DNA from: a bacterium | GTDB lineage: Bacteria; Krumholzibacteriota; Krumholzibacteriia; JACNKJ01 | Length of the DNA stretch: 64,000 nt | Reading direction: 5' to 3' | NCBI GenBank assembly: GCA_024231955.1 | Contig: JAAEPZ010001024.1 | Location: 124,001 to 188,000, forward strand | In this document: positions 24,629 to 33,863 of the stretch, piece by piece | How the letters are laid out: the number at the start of each line of letters is the position of its first letter | Position numbering within the stretch: the stretch's first letter is position 1 | The notes under the pieces: model-generated | The model's input: the letters and a program-made list of their open reading frames with translations, nothing else | The model's database searches: none | Told to the model about the DNA's origin: nothing | Position numbers and translations under genes: made by a program

Positions 24629-26968
24629 TCAACACTGCTCTGTGCGGTTGATGATCTCATCCTGCAGCACGGTGGAGAGATCGCAGAAATAGTCGCTGTA
24701 CCCGGCCACCCGCACGATCAGATGCCGATACGTATCGGGATCGGCCTGAGCGGCCCGCAGCAGATCGGCGCTCACGACATTGAACTGTATGTGATGCCCT
24801 CCGAGATCGAAGTAACCGCGAATCAGTCCGGCCAGTCCGGACAGACCGGCCGCCCCCTCGAGCACCTGGGGCAGGAACTTCATGTTGAGCAGTGTGCCGC
24901 CGGTTTTGACGTGATCCATCTTGGCGGCCGAAAGCACGACTGCGGTCGGACCGCGTCGGTCCCTCCCCTGCACGGGGGAGATCCCCTCCGAGAAGGGCGC
25001 ACCGGCGCGACGTCCCTCGGGCGTTGCGCCCGTCATCGCCCCGAAATGCACATGGCAGGTGGTGGGCAACATGTTGATCCTGTACGTGCCGCCGCCGGCG
25101 CTAGGGCGACCATCCACCGCTTCGAAGAAAGCCGTGAAAGCGGTCCGCATCAGGTCATCGGCATAGTTGCGATCGTTGCCCCAATGGGGAGTCCTGTTCA
25201 TCAGCAGACCGCGCAGGCTGTCCTCACCGGCGAAATCGTTGTCCAGCGCCGTCACGAGTTCGGGCAGCGAGACGGATTTCAGATCGAAGATGTGCTTCTT
25301 GATGGCCGCCAGGCTGTCGGTCAGCGTGCCGATACCCACACCCTGAATATAGCGCGTGTTGTAGCGCGCGCCCCCCTCGTTGTAGTCCCGGCCGCTGGCG
25401 ATGCAGTCGTCGATCAGAAGCGACAGGAACGGCGCGGGCATCCGCTCCGCGTAGAATCCGGCAATGACCTCATTGCCGCGGATCTTGATCTCGATGAAGT
25501 GGCGCAACTGCTCCCGCCAGGCATTGAAGAGATCGGCATAGGAGACGAAATCGTCGACCTTGCCGGTCTGCGGACCCAGTTGCCTGCCGGTGCGGGGATC
25601 AAGTCCATCGTGCAGGGCCAGTTCGAGCAGCTTGGGCAGATTGAGATAGCCCGTGAGGATATAGGCCTCCTTGCCGAAGGCCCCCGTCTCGACACAGCCG
25701 CTGTTGCCCCCCTCGCGGGCGTCCTCAAGACACTTGCCCTGGCGCAACATCTCGGCCACGACGACATCGGAGTTGAACACCGAAGGGTAGCCATACCCCC
25801 GGCGGATCAAACCGCAGGCGGTGAGAAGAAACTCCTCGGGCGTCTTTTCGGAGATCTGGACATTCGAACTGGGCTGCAGAATATGCAACTCGTCAATCAC
25901 CTCGAGCAGCAGGTAGGACACATCACTGACGCCATCGGCGCCATCGCGGAGCACTCCGCCTATATTGATGTTCGCGAAGTCGGTATAGGTGCCGCTCTCG
26001 GCTGCGGTAACACCCACCTTGGGCGGCGCGGGATGATTGTTGAACTTAACGAAGAGACACTCCAGCAGCTCCTTCGCGCTCTCGCGGGTCAGAGTGCCGT
26101 CGGCCAGACCGGCCTGGTAGAACGGTTCGAGATGCTGATCGAGATGACCGGGGCTGAAAGCGTCCCAGCCGTTGAGCTCGGTGATGACCCCCAGGTGGCA
26201 GAACCAGTAGGCCTGCAGCGCTTCGTGGAAGTCGCGGGGCGGCTCGGCCGGGACCCGCTCGCAGATAGCGGCAATCCTCTCCAGTTCGGCTCGTCTGTCG
26301 GCATCGGCTGTGGACGCCGCCATGGCGGTCGCCAGCTCGGCATGCCTGCGGGCGAAAACGATCGACGCGTCGGCCGCCACCGTCATTGCCGCCAGACGGT
26401 CGAGGGCTACGGGATCATCGGCCAGTCGCGCGGATGCCTTTTCGATGTCGGCCTGAAACGCACGCATCCCCTTGCCGAAAATCTTCCCGTCGGCCACCGT
26501 ATGCCCCGGCGCCCGCTGCTCCATGAACTCGGTGAAGATCCCGGCTTCATAAGCCGACCGCCACTCCTCGGGCAGGTCGGCGAATATCTGCTCGCGCGCA
26601 TTGCGCTTCCGCCAGAAGGGGATGATCTCCTCTTCGTAGATCGCGATGGTCTCGGCGTCGACCGCGTAACTCGTCCTCTCCCTGCCGTCCAGCAAACGCA
26701 GATCCTCGACGCTGTGGCAGGTGAGTTCGGGAAAGGTCGGCACGTTCAGAGGTGCGGGACCCCTCTCGCCGACTATGAGTTCATCATCCCCGATATGGAT
26801 GCTCTTCCGCTCGCACAGGTGGTGGAAAGCGCCGGCGCGCATCATCGCCGGAGATAGAGAATCCCCGTTGGCGCCGTAAAAACCGGTGATCAGCTGCGCC
26901 CGCTCGGCGGAGATCCGCGGCCGCCCGCTCAAAGAGACCGCTCGCAGCCTTTGCACTCTGTCGTTCAT
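24629..26968 (-). CDS. hypD: Glycyl radical enzyme: trans-4-hydroxy-L-proline dehydratase
   Basis: 779 residues. The catalytic Cys425 lies in GCVETGAFGKEAY and the radical Gly756 in RVAGYSDYF near the C-terminus. The sequence follows Clostridioides HypD, as I recall it, along its whole length (DGELIVGE-like DDELIVGERG, EAGIFTEFMEQRAPGHTV, NVQISEKTPEEFL, GGARYNTRYIQGVGIGT, NRTEQ at the end). The enzyme dehydrates trans-4-hydroxyproline to pyrroline-5-carboxylate, a step in collagen-derived proline use. It is oxygen-sensitive, implying anaerobic expression. The activase gene lies just upstream, with the stop and start 3 bp apart. No proC is nearby. Confidence 0.9.
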   Translation of the reverse strand: MNDRVQRLRAVSLSGRPRISAERAQLITGFYGANGDSLSPAMMRAGAFHHLCERKSIHIGDDELIVGERGPAPLNVPTFPELTCHSVEDLRLLDGRERTSYAVDAETIAIYEEEIIPFWRKRNAREQIFADLPEEWRSAYEAGIFTEFMEQRAPGHTVADGKIFGKGMRAFQADIEKASARLADDPVALDRLAAMTVAADASIVFARRHAELATAMAASTADADRRAELERIAAICERVPAEPPRDFHEALQAYWFCHLGVITELNGWDAFSPGHLDQHLEPFYQAGLADGTLTRESAKELLECLFVKFNNHPAPPKVGVTAAESGTYTDFANINIGGVLRDGADGVSDVSYLLLEVIDELHILQPSSNVQISEKTPEEFLLTACGLIRRGYGYPSVFNSDVVVAEMLRQGKCLEDAREGGNSGCVETGAFGKEAYILTGYLNLPKLLELALHDGLDPRTGRQLGPQTGKVDDFVSYADLFNAWREQLRHFIEIKIRGNEVIAGFYAERMPAPFLSLLIDDCIASGRDYNEGGARYNTRYIQGVGIGTLTDSLAAIKKHIFDLKSVSLPELVTALDNDFAGEDSLRGLLMNRTPHWGNDRNYADDLMRTAFTAFFEAVDGRPSAGGGTYRINMLPTTCHVHFGAMTGATPEGRRAGAPFSEGISPVQGRDRRGPTAVVLSAAKMDHVKTGGTLLNMKFLPQVLEGAAGLSGLAGLIRGYFDLGGHHIQFNVVSADLLRAAQADPDTYRHLIVRVAGYSDYFCDLSTVLQDEIINRTEQC

Positions 26969-26971
26969 CGT

Positions 26972-27859
26972 TCAACCGCCAATATGGACCTCCAGACCAA
27001 GACTCTTCAGTTGCTCCGCGGCGCCGAGCAGGATGTCGTCCCGCAGATCGGGGATAGTAACGGCTCCGCCCGGACGCCCCAGTCGCGTGTACTTGTCCGT
27101 GCCCAACCTGTGGAAAGGGAGCAGATGCACCCGCCGCAACCGCTGCAGCGACCCGATGAAATCTCCCAGCGCGGCAAGATCGGCAGGATCGCTGTTCACA
27201 CCCGGAATCAACGGCACGCGCAGCCAGACCTCCGCCTCGCTGCGATCCAGTTCGCGCAGATTGTCCAGAATGGGCTCTCCGGGCACGCCCGTCTCCGTCA
27301 GATGCCGCTGGGGATCGAGCAGCTTCAGATCAAAGAGCAGCAGATCGGTCGCCGCCGCAACCTCAAGCATCAATTCAGGCGACGCATAGCCGCAGGTATC
27401 CACCGCTGTGCGCCACCCCCGCCGCCGGCAATCGCGCAGACATTCGAGCAGAAAATCCCCCTGACTCAGCGGTTCGCCGCCGGTAAAGGTGATGCCGCCA
27501 CCGGACCTATCGTGGAAGGGGAGATCCCGCTCGAGGCGTGCGAGCAGCTCCGTTGACTCCAGCCACTCCCCCGCCGAACGACGGGCGTCGTACACGCAGA
27601 CCTCCACACAGGCGCCGCAGACGGTACACCCGGCCTGCGCCATCCTCGGGGCGGCAACCCCGGCGGGACACTCCTCAACACAGGCACCGCATGTCTTGCA
27701 GCGCGCGGGGAGGAGAATCAGCTCCCGCTCAGGCGATTGGCTCTCCGGGTTGTGGCACCAGCGACACGACAGAGGGCACCCCTTCAGGTAGACCGCGGTG
27801 CGGATACCCGGACCATCGTGGATGGCATAACTCTGGATGTCGAAACAGAGACCCTTCAT
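26972..27859 (-). CDS. hypE: Radical-SAM glycyl radical enzyme activase
   Basis: 295 residues from ATG 27859, preceded by AAGGAG. The radical SAM cluster motif is CPLSCRWC, and two ferredoxin-type 4Fe-4S sites follow (CKTCGACVEECPAG and CTVCGACVEVC), as in GRE activases with inserted clusters. Other motifs: DGPGIRTAVYLKGCP at the N-terminus and GGITFTGGEPLSQ. It abstracts hydrogen from the radical glycine of the downstream dehydratase. In-frame sequence runs upstream to 28315 but lacks family features. Operon order activase then enzyme is seen; pairing follows from adjacency. Confidence 0.93.
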   Translation of the reverse strand: MKGLCFDIQSYAIHDGPGIRTAVYLKGCPLSCRWCHNPESQSPERELILLPARCKTCGACVEECPAGVAAPRMAQAGCTVCGACVEVCVYDARRSAGEWLESTELLARLERDLPFHDRSGGGITFTGGEPLSQGDFLLECLRDCRRRGWRTAVDTCGYASPELMLEVAAATDLLLFDLKLLDPQRHLTETGVPGEPILDNLRELDRSEAEVWLRVPLIPGVNSDPADLAALGDFIGSLQRLRRVHLLPFHRLGTDKYTRLGRPGGAVTIPDLRDDILLGAAEQLKSLGLEVHIGG

Positions 27860-28094
27860 ACACGACTCCTTGTGAACGGAGGTACGGACATTTCGCCTGC
27901 ACAGCACACGAGCTGTCTCAACGGTTTCCGGACCCGGCATGCCAATGAAACCTGAAGATCCGGTGTCACTGTCCGTAACTCGGACGCTGAGGAAAACGGG
28001 TGCGGCATACGCGCACATTGCGTCCCCGGATCTTTCCCCGCGACATTTCGGTCCGATATGACTAGATTGTCTCATTCTCCCAACGGAGTCGAGG

Positions 28095-29045
28095 ATGAAA
28101 ACCGGGACAGTCAAATCCAATTCCATGCTGCTGCTCGCAGCCGCCATCTGGGGTTTCGCCTTCGTAGCCCAGCGGATCGGCATGGATTTCATGGGCCCCT
28201 TCGCCTTCAACGCCATCCGCTTCACCATGGGCGCCCTGGTTCTGCTCCCCTTCATGCTCCGCCGGCACCGGCGAGTCCGCCTGGGGAGCGATCCGGAAAA
28301 CGGTCGCGCCCCCACCCTGATCGCTGGTCTGAAGAGAGCGCTGCCCGGCGGATTGCTGGCCGGACTGATCCTCTTCGGCGGTTCGAGCTGCCAGCAGATG
28401 GGTATCGTCTACACCAGCGCCGGCAAAGCCGGATTCATCACCGGGCTCTACGTCATCATAGTTCCGCTGCTGGGACTGATCTGGCGGCAACGCGCCGGTC
28501 GCGGCACCTGGTTGGGCGCGATTCTCGCCACAGTCGGCCTCTACCTGCTCAGCGTGCCCGAGACCGGGGGGATCTCCTTCGGCGATCTCCTCGTGCTGGC
28601 AGGCGCCTTTTTCTGGGCCGGACACGTGCAGCTGATCGACCATCTCAGCGACCGTATCGCGCCCCTCCATCTGGCCTTCATCCAGTTCGTCACCAACTCC
28701 CTGCTGAGCCTGATCGCGTCACTGCTGTTTGAAACCACGACCATGGCCGCCATCTCGGGCGCAGCCCTCCCCCTCCTCTATTCGGGGTTCCTCTCGGTCG
28801 GATGCGCCTACACGATGCAGGTGATCGCTCAGCGCGATGCGCATCCCGCCCACGCTGCGATCATCCTGAGCCTCGAATCGGTTTTTGCCCTGATTGGCGG
28901 CTGGGTGGTTCTGAGTGAGCGCCTCGGCCTGCGCGGGTTGACCGGTTGCGCCCTCATGTTCGGTGGGATGCTGCTGTCGCAACTGGTCAAGGGGCGGAAC
29001 GCGTCCCCCGACGCAAACTCCCCCGTAAGCGGGGAGCAACCATGA
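28095..29045 (+). CDS. EamA/DMT-family transporter
   Basis: 316 residues, ten predicted helices in two EamA repeats. Family signatures: LLAAAIWGFAFVAQRIGMDFMGPFAFNAIRF in the first and a second repeat ending SLESVFALIGGWVVLSERLG (EPVxAxxxGxxxLxE-like). It probably exports or takes up a small metabolite across the inner membrane. It overlaps the next EamA gene by 4 bp (ATGA), so the two could form a heteromeric transporter or separate carriers. Confidence 0.9.
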   Translation: MKTGTVKSNSMLLLAAAIWGFAFVAQRIGMDFMGPFAFNAIRFTMGALVLLPFMLRRHRRVRLGSDPENGRAPTLIAGLKRALPGGLLAGLILFGGSSCQQMGIVYTSAGKAGFITGLYVIIVPLLGLIWRQRAGRGTWLGAILATVGLYLLSVPETGGISFGDLLVLAGAFFWAGHVQLIDHLSDRIAPLHLAFIQFVTNSLLSLIASLLFETTTMAAISGAALPLLYSGFLSVGCAYTMQVIAQRDAHPAHAAIILSLESVFALIGGWVVLSERLGLRGLTGCALMFGGMLLSQLVKGRNASPDANSPVSGEQP

Positions 29046-29947
29046 ACCTGACAGGTCCCCCCTTTGGCGGGGAACTGGCGGCACTGCTCGCCGCCCTGCT
29101 CTGGGCCGTGGCCACCATCCTCTTCAAGAGGATCGGCAAGCGGGTGCCGCCGCTCGAGATGAACATGGCGAAGGGGATCATCGCCAGCGCGCTGCTGCTG
29201 ATCACCATGGCCGCGCGGGGCACACTCCTCTCCCCCTTCGACACCCGCGCCGCCCTCCTGCTGGCGATCAGCGGCGGCATCGGCATCGGTCTCGGAGACA
29301 CGTTCTACTTCATGTCCCTGAGGAATCTGGGCTCACGCAAGACGCTGCTGCTTGGGGTTCTGGCGCCACCGTTGGCGGGACTCATCGCCCTGGCGTTCCT
29401 CGGCGAGATCCTCTCACCCATCGCCTGGCTGGGCATACTGCTCGCCGTCCTCGGTGTCATCTGGGTGATCAGCGAACGGGAAAACGGGGAGGCCCAGCCA
29501 AAAGGGCACCACAAGCTGGGGATACTTTTCGGCGCTCTGGCCGCCCTCTGTCAGGGCAGTGGCGCGGTGATCTCCCATCAGGCCATGATCGGCAGCGACA
29601 TCGATGTCTTCCGCAGCGCCCTCCTCCGTCTCCTCGCAGGGCTGGTGATCACCCTCATCTGGCTGATGCTCCGCCGGCGTCCCGTAGGCGGGTGGGTACG
29701 AGCATCCGACGCCCGGCGTCTCTGGATGACCCTGATCGGCGTCACCTTTATCGGCACCTTCATCACGCTGGTTCTGCAGCAGGTCTCACTGCGCTACACC
29801 AGTGCGGGAGTAGCCCAGACGCTGCTGGCCACGAGTCCGCTGTTCATCCTGCCCATCGCCATACTGCGGGGGCAATATGTCAGTCCGCGCGCCTGGCTGG
29901 GGGTGCTGCTGGCGCTGGCGGGGATCACACTGCTCTTTATCCGTTAG
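29042..29947 (+). CDS. EamA/DMT-family transporter
   Basis: 301 residues from ATG 29042, the codon overlapping the upstream stop. Ten helices in two EamA domains: LAALLAALLWAVATILFKRIG, then GIGIGLGDTFYFMSLRNLGSRKTLLLGVLAPP, and a second copy with ISHQAMIGSDIDVFRSALLR and YTSAGVAQTLLATSPLFILPIA. It is only distantly similar to its upstream neighbour. Substrate unknown. Confidence 0.9.
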   Translation: MNLTGPPFGGELAALLAALLWAVATILFKRIGKRVPPLEMNMAKGIIASALLLITMAARGTLLSPFDTRAALLLAISGGIGIGLGDTFYFMSLRNLGSRKTLLLGVLAPPLAGLIALAFLGEILSPIAWLGILLAVLGVIWVISERENGEAQPKGHHKLGILFGALAALCQGSGAVISHQAMIGSDIDVFRSALLRLLAGLVITLIWLMLRRRPVGGWVRASDARRLWMTLIGVTFIGTFITLVLQQVSLRYTSAGVAQTLLATSPLFILPIAILRGQYVSPRAWLGVLLALAGITLLFIR

Positions 29948-30052
29948 CCGGCGACCCAACCCCGCTTGCCCCGCGGCTGGAGTCATGCGATTATGGCGTT
30001 ATGCCCGCATTCCATCGCCGACCACAATCAGCATCTCGAGCGGAGGCGCACA

Positions 30053-30442
30053 TTGAAGAATCGACTCGCTTTCCCCCAGGGGATCCTGGGTGTCTATACA
30101 GCCATCATCATTGCCGGCAGCATGCTGCCGATCGCCCAGATATTGCGCAGCCCTTTATCGCCAAAGGTCCTGCCCATCATCGCGACGGTCTATTTTCTCA
30201 CGGTCGGGATCTTCCTCTGGCTCCGAATCCATAGCGCGATCTGGCTGTTTCTCGGCGGGATACTCGGCCTCTGCACCTGGTCAATATGGGGGATGATCAG
30301 CAGAGGTTTCTCGTTCCAGGCCCTGATCCTCCTGATCGCCTGGCTGATCGCCATCCCGGGCACCCTGGTCATCCGGGAGGAGATCAGCGCCTGGCATGCG
30401 GCAACCGCCGAGACCGGTGATGACTCAACTATTTCCGGATGA
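30053..30442 (+). CDS. Small membrane protein of unknown function
   Basis: 129 residues if translation starts at TTG 30053, favoured because GGAGG sits 6 nt upstream; an in-frame ATG at 29966 lacks one. Four hydrophobic helices are visible (LGVYTAIIIAGSMLPIAQIL, VLPIIATVYFLTVGIFLWL, AIWLFLGGILGLCTWSIWGM, ALILLIAWLIAIPGTLVI). No family is recognised. It may be cotranscribed with the EamA pair 105 bp upstream. Confidence 0.65.
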   Translation: MKNRLAFPQGILGVYTAIIIAGSMLPIAQILRSPLSPKVLPIIATVYFLTVGIFLWLRIHSAIWLFLGGILGLCTWSIWGMISRGFSFQALILLIAWLIAIPGTLVIREEISAWHAATAETGDDSTISG

Positions 30443-30495
30443 GGTCTGTTGGGCCGGGGAACCATGCGGATGAACAGCCCTGACGCCCAAGGCCG

Positions 30496-31428
30496 TCAGG
30501 TGACGCCGAGGATAATCAGCCAGAGGGGGACAGTGACCAGCGACGCCACGGTGGTAGCGATGACGATGGTGCCCGCAAGGGATGCATCGCCCTCCATCTC
30601 ACGGGCCATGACGTAACTCAGCACGGCGGTGGGGCTGGTCGCGAGCAGCACGGGTACGGTCAGGTCCATACCCCGTGTCCCGATGAGGTAAAGCGCGGCG
30701 AGCGTGAGAACCGGGTGCAGGGCAAGGCGGATGGATGAGATGGAGCACGCTGCGCGCAGCTCGGAGTTCAAGCGGGAAAAATCCAGACTCGCCCCCACGC
30801 AGAGCAGTCCCGCTGGCGCGGCAATACCACCGACCATACCGATACTCCGTTCGAGCACCAGAGGCACCTGCCAACCGAACTGCGAGAAGAGCACCCCGAG
30901 ACCACAGCCGATGAGCAAGGGATTGCAGAGCAATCTGCGCGCGGCCGCCAGCCAGACCCTGGGATCGCGCGCGCTGAAACGTTGATGCGGCCAGGTCAGA
31001 ACCAGAATCGAGAGCAGGTTCTCCATCATCACCATGAAGGCGATGATAATGGAGATGGACGCCATCGAGCCTTCACCCAATGCGTTGAGCGCGACTGGCA
31101 GGCCGAAGAACACATTATTGCCGCGGAAGGCGCCCTGGGCCAATACGCCGCGACGGGCCGGAGCTGCGCGGAGACACGCCAGGTAGGTGGCTAGCGCCAC
31201 GATCACCGTCACCCCACCGATGGTGAGGAGCAGAGGCAGGCGGGCTGCCCAGTCGAAATCGTATTGAGCCGTGCTCTTGAAGAGCAGCGACGGCGCCGCG
31301 ACCCAGAAGACAAGGCGGGAAAGGCCGGCAGTGGTGTCATCGCGCAGCAGACCCACCCGGCGCAGCAGATAGCCCACACCGATGATCAGAAAGATCGGCA
31401 GCACGATGTTGGCCAGTTTCAAGTACAC
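30496..31428 (-). CDS. AEC (auxin efflux carrier)-family transporter
   Basis: 310 residues with ten predicted helices in two five-helix halves. The family opening is clear (ANIVLPIFLIIGVGYLLRRVGLL) along with GNNVFFGLPVALNALGEGS, which contains the conserved Asn/Gly turn, and ATSPTAVLSYVMAREMEGD in the second half. AEC carriers export malate, auxin-like acids or other carboxylates. It ends near an imperfect hairpin (30479-30500) and follows the MATE-like gene at a 12-bp distance on the same strand, so both may be co-transcribed. Confidence 0.9.
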   Translation of the reverse strand: MYLKLANIVLPIFLIIGVGYLLRRVGLLRDDTTAGLSRLVFWVAAPSLLFKSTAQYDFDWAARLPLLLTIGGVTVIVALATYLACLRAAPARRGVLAQGAFRGNNVFFGLPVALNALGEGSMASISIIIAFMVMMENLLSILVLTWPHQRFSARDPRVWLAAARRLLCNPLLIGCGLGVLFSQFGWQVPLVLERSIGMVGGIAAPAGLLCVGASLDFSRLNSELRAACSISSIRLALHPVLTLAALYLIGTRGMDLTVPVLLATSPTAVLSYVMAREMEGDASLAGTIVIATTVASLVTVPLWLIILGVT

Positions 31429-31440
31429 CTCATGAGTGGT

Positions 31441-32748
31441 TCAGGATAGTTTTCTGTAGCGGATACAGGCCGGCAGCAGGGACAGATTGCCCATCAATCT
31501 GGCGATCACAAACGATATATTGGCCGCGACGACCCCAATCAGGTCGAGCCCCTTGACCAGCAGCAGCAGAGAGAGGACAAGTCCGCTCACCTCTATAATG
31601 GTCGCGAGGGTGATCTTCGCGGTCTTGCGGGAATCCACCATCATAGCCCGCTGCACGGCCAGCAATACCTCCAGCGCCGGCAGGATGGTCGCGATACGCA
31701 GCGGGATGACCGCAAAGGAGGCGAGCTCAGGCGACAGGCCCGAAATGGACCTGAGCCAGAGGTCGATCAACGGACTCCAGACCAGAGCGGCCAGGGCCAG
31801 AGTGGCGATACCGGCCACACCCGCGGCAAAGCGATTGATCCTGCCCAGATGCGCCCGGCGCTTGCTGAGCAGCGTGATCGCCACCTCCTGATAGCTGAGA
31901 CCGGGAGTCTTGAAGATGAAGAGCAGGGAGCCCGTCACCGGCAGGATAGCCAGCGACTCCAGCGAAAACCGCGCCTGACCCATGAAGAAGGTGACCATGG
32001 GCTGCACCCCCAGCGAAATGATCGAGGTCAGCGCCAGAGGGGCATAGAAATCGAGAATCGCTCTGTAGCTCAGATCACCGTTGTCGGTTGACGCGGCAGC
32101 AAGCAGATTTCTGACCGCGCCTCTGCTCATCAAACGACTGGCAAGCCCCTCGCAACAAACCCCCACAGACAATCCGACGGCCGCGATCCAGCATCCCGCC
32201 AACTCGGTCGTGAAGAAGAGGAGCAGGGTTGCGAGGGCCATCGAACTCAAACGGACGATAGTGCCGTAGGCAACCCGACGAGTCAGGCCCGAGCGTATGA
32301 GAATCCCCTGATAGAAGCGGCGGTATCCAATCGCCCCGGGCCAGGGCAACATTATCATCAGCGCCCTGTAAGCGAGATGCCTGACCTCCTCGGGCAACCC
32401 GATCAGATCGTCCATGATGAAGTTGAACAGCGGCGGCACCAGAAGGAGCATCATCCCCAAGGTGATGCCGCCGTTGAGGAGGAGGGTGAAATTCCGGAGC
32501 TTGCGGAACGAGTTCGCGGAGTCAACCAGGGCGGTGGCCGCGCTCAGGAGCATGATCACGGGCGCTTCCATGATGATGGCAAAGGAGAAGGTGACGCCGA
32601 ACGCCGCAAGATTGAACTTGGGTGCCGCCATCCGGGCGATGACGGCGGCCAGGAACGGACCCTCCAGGGCCATCATCAGCCAGGTGAGGGCAAGGGGCAA
32701 CCAGAAGTGTAATATGGTGCGATAACCGAGATGTTTGGAATCGGACAT
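31441..32748 (-). CDS. MATE/ankylosis-like multidrug or polyanion exporter
   Basis: 435 residues from ATG 32748, the first Met that directly precedes the membrane domain (an upstream Met at 32790 would add 14 residues). About twelve helices in two similar halves fit the MOP superfamily: LPLALTWLMMALEGPFLAAVIAR near the start and APLALTSIISLGVQPMVTFFMGQARFSLESLAILPV opening the second half, a layout reminiscent of progressive-ankylosis (ANKH) and MATE proteins. Substrate unknown. Confidence 0.8.
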   Translation of the reverse strand: MSDSKHLGYRTILHFWLPLALTWLMMALEGPFLAAVIARMAAPKFNLAAFGVTFSFAIIMEAPVIMLLSAATALVDSANSFRKLRNFTLLLNGGITLGMMLLLVPPLFNFIMDDLIGLPEEVRHLAYRALMIMLPWPGAIGYRRFYQGILIRSGLTRRVAYGTIVRLSSMALATLLLFFTTELAGCWIAAVGLSVGVCCEGLASRLMSRGAVRNLLAAASTDNGDLSYRAILDFYAPLALTSIISLGVQPMVTFFMGQARFSLESLAILPVTGSLLFIFKTPGLSYQEVAITLLSKRRAHLGRINRFAAGVAGIATLALAALVWSPLIDLWLRSISGLSPELASFAVIPLRIATILPALEVLLAVQRAMMVDSRKTAKITLATIIEVSGLVLSLLLLVKGLDLIGVVAANISFVIARLMGNLSLLPACIRYRKLS

Positions 32749-32878
32749 GGCGACAAGATAGTCAGAAAACCTGAAAATCCAATTCCACATCTAAATCACA
32801 ATGGTCGTCACGGCGATTTTGGATTTACATTTGCTTTCGGTAACAAATGAGATCCAACACCTTTAGAGGGAGCCCCGG

Positions 32879-33469
32879 ATGTGGTTTAACGAGCCGATTA
32901 TCGTAGGCGGAATAGCCGGCAGTATTCTGCTGTCGTTCAAACAGGATGCCCGCATCACCAGAATTGAGTGGAGTGATGAGTTTCCGGCCATACTTGAGGA
33001 TGTGACATCCAAAAGCAAGGAGGTCGCCGAGCATCTCCAAACCGCAAGAAAGGGGAGCAAGTTCAACTTCATCATCAATCTCCACGGCTCGGCCATGCAT
33101 GTGATCGAATCCGCTCAAAATCTCCTGGGCAACACCAAAACCTGTGTCGAGGAGATGGAGCATCTCATCACCAGAGCCGAGACGGAGCGAGCTGAACTGA
33201 TGTCCAAGGTCTCCCCCATTATCTCATCGTCGTTCAAGAAGGAGATCATGGATGAGGTCAAGCTCCTCGACAATATCAACGGGCTGGTCAGCCCTGACCT
33301 GAACAAGGTCAAACAGGAGCGACACGACCTCAAAAAGGGGATCAAGCGCCTGCGTGTCCTCAATGATGAAATCAAGATCGCCGTCGGTTTCCGATACGGC
33401 ACCCGGGGTAAGGCATGGGCCAATCGCCAGGAGGCCATAATCAGACGCCTCAGCCGCAAGAGGCGATGA
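32879..33469 (+). CDS. Orphan helical protein with N-terminal hydrophobic segment
   Basis: 196 residues, start ATG 32879 behind AGAGGGAG. A short hydrophobic N-terminus (IIVGGIAGSILLSF) is followed by almost wholly helical, charged sequence with heptad-like spacing (KEVAEHLQTARKGS, CVEEMEHLITRAETERAELMSKV, LNKVKQERHDLKKGIKRLRVLNDEIKI) and a basic C-terminus (RRLSRKRR). I recognise no family. Its A+T content is higher than its neighbours', and it sits beside an AT-rich non-coding stretch, so recent acquisition is possible. Confidence 0.6.
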   Translation: MWFNEPIIVGGIAGSILLSFKQDARITRIEWSDEFPAILEDVTSKSKEVAEHLQTARKGSKFNFIINLHGSAMHVIESAQNLLGNTKTCVEEMEHLITRAETERAELMSKVSPIISSSFKKEIMDEVKLLDNINGLVSPDLNKVKQERHDLKKGIKRLRVLNDEIKIAVGFRYGTRGKAWANRQEAIIRRLSRKRR

Positions 33470-33748
33470 TCAATCCTCTCCGGCCGGAGATCCCGATACG
33501 AGCGTCTCACTTCAGGCTGAATATTGCTCACAACGGGAAAAACCTTCCATAAAGTGCTCAAAATCCCACCCAATCAATTCCCGTAGATTATTCCCAACAA
33601 TATCCACCCATAATCATATTGCACTTGTGATATATAAGACCGGATATCAAGGCAAAATCATTAACATTTTTACGCTTATGACACATTGCATCAGAATCTT
33701 CTGAATCATTCACCTTCAGGTGGCATTTCCCTCCTCAACCCGTACCTC
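33470..33748. other. AT-rich intergenic stretch without a gene
   Basis: No supportable ORF, RNA or repeat. The composition is visibly richer in A+T than the rest of the window (for example around 33600-33700). It leads into the promoter region of the first pilin. Confidence 0.6.
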
Positions 33749-33764
33749 GGGAATGGTGATTGCT
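33749..33764 (+). promoter_or_regulatory. Possible sigma-54-type promoter of the first pseudopilin
   Basis: GGGAATGGTGATTGCT has GG and GC elements at -24/-12 spacing and a good TTGCT, but a weak -24 region. Start near 33775, about 90 nt before the gene. Its paralogue has a much better match at the same relative place. Confidence 0.4.
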
Positions 33765-33863
33765 AAACGTCCGTCAACAACTCGTAACTTTTCGTATTAC
33801 CCTGGATGACACGGGATGTTTTGTGACGTGATGGGGTCGTTCAACACTAATTCGGAGGCATGG

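Noticed and set aside
24452..26857. Plus-strand frame of 801 codons opposite hypD
   Set aside because: Antisense to a complete glycyl radical enzyme with both catalytic motifs; the plus-strand protein has no recognisable domain.
30479..30500. Terminator of the AEC transporter gene
   Set aside because: Only a 7-bp stem overlapping the stop codon and no T-tract on the minus strand.
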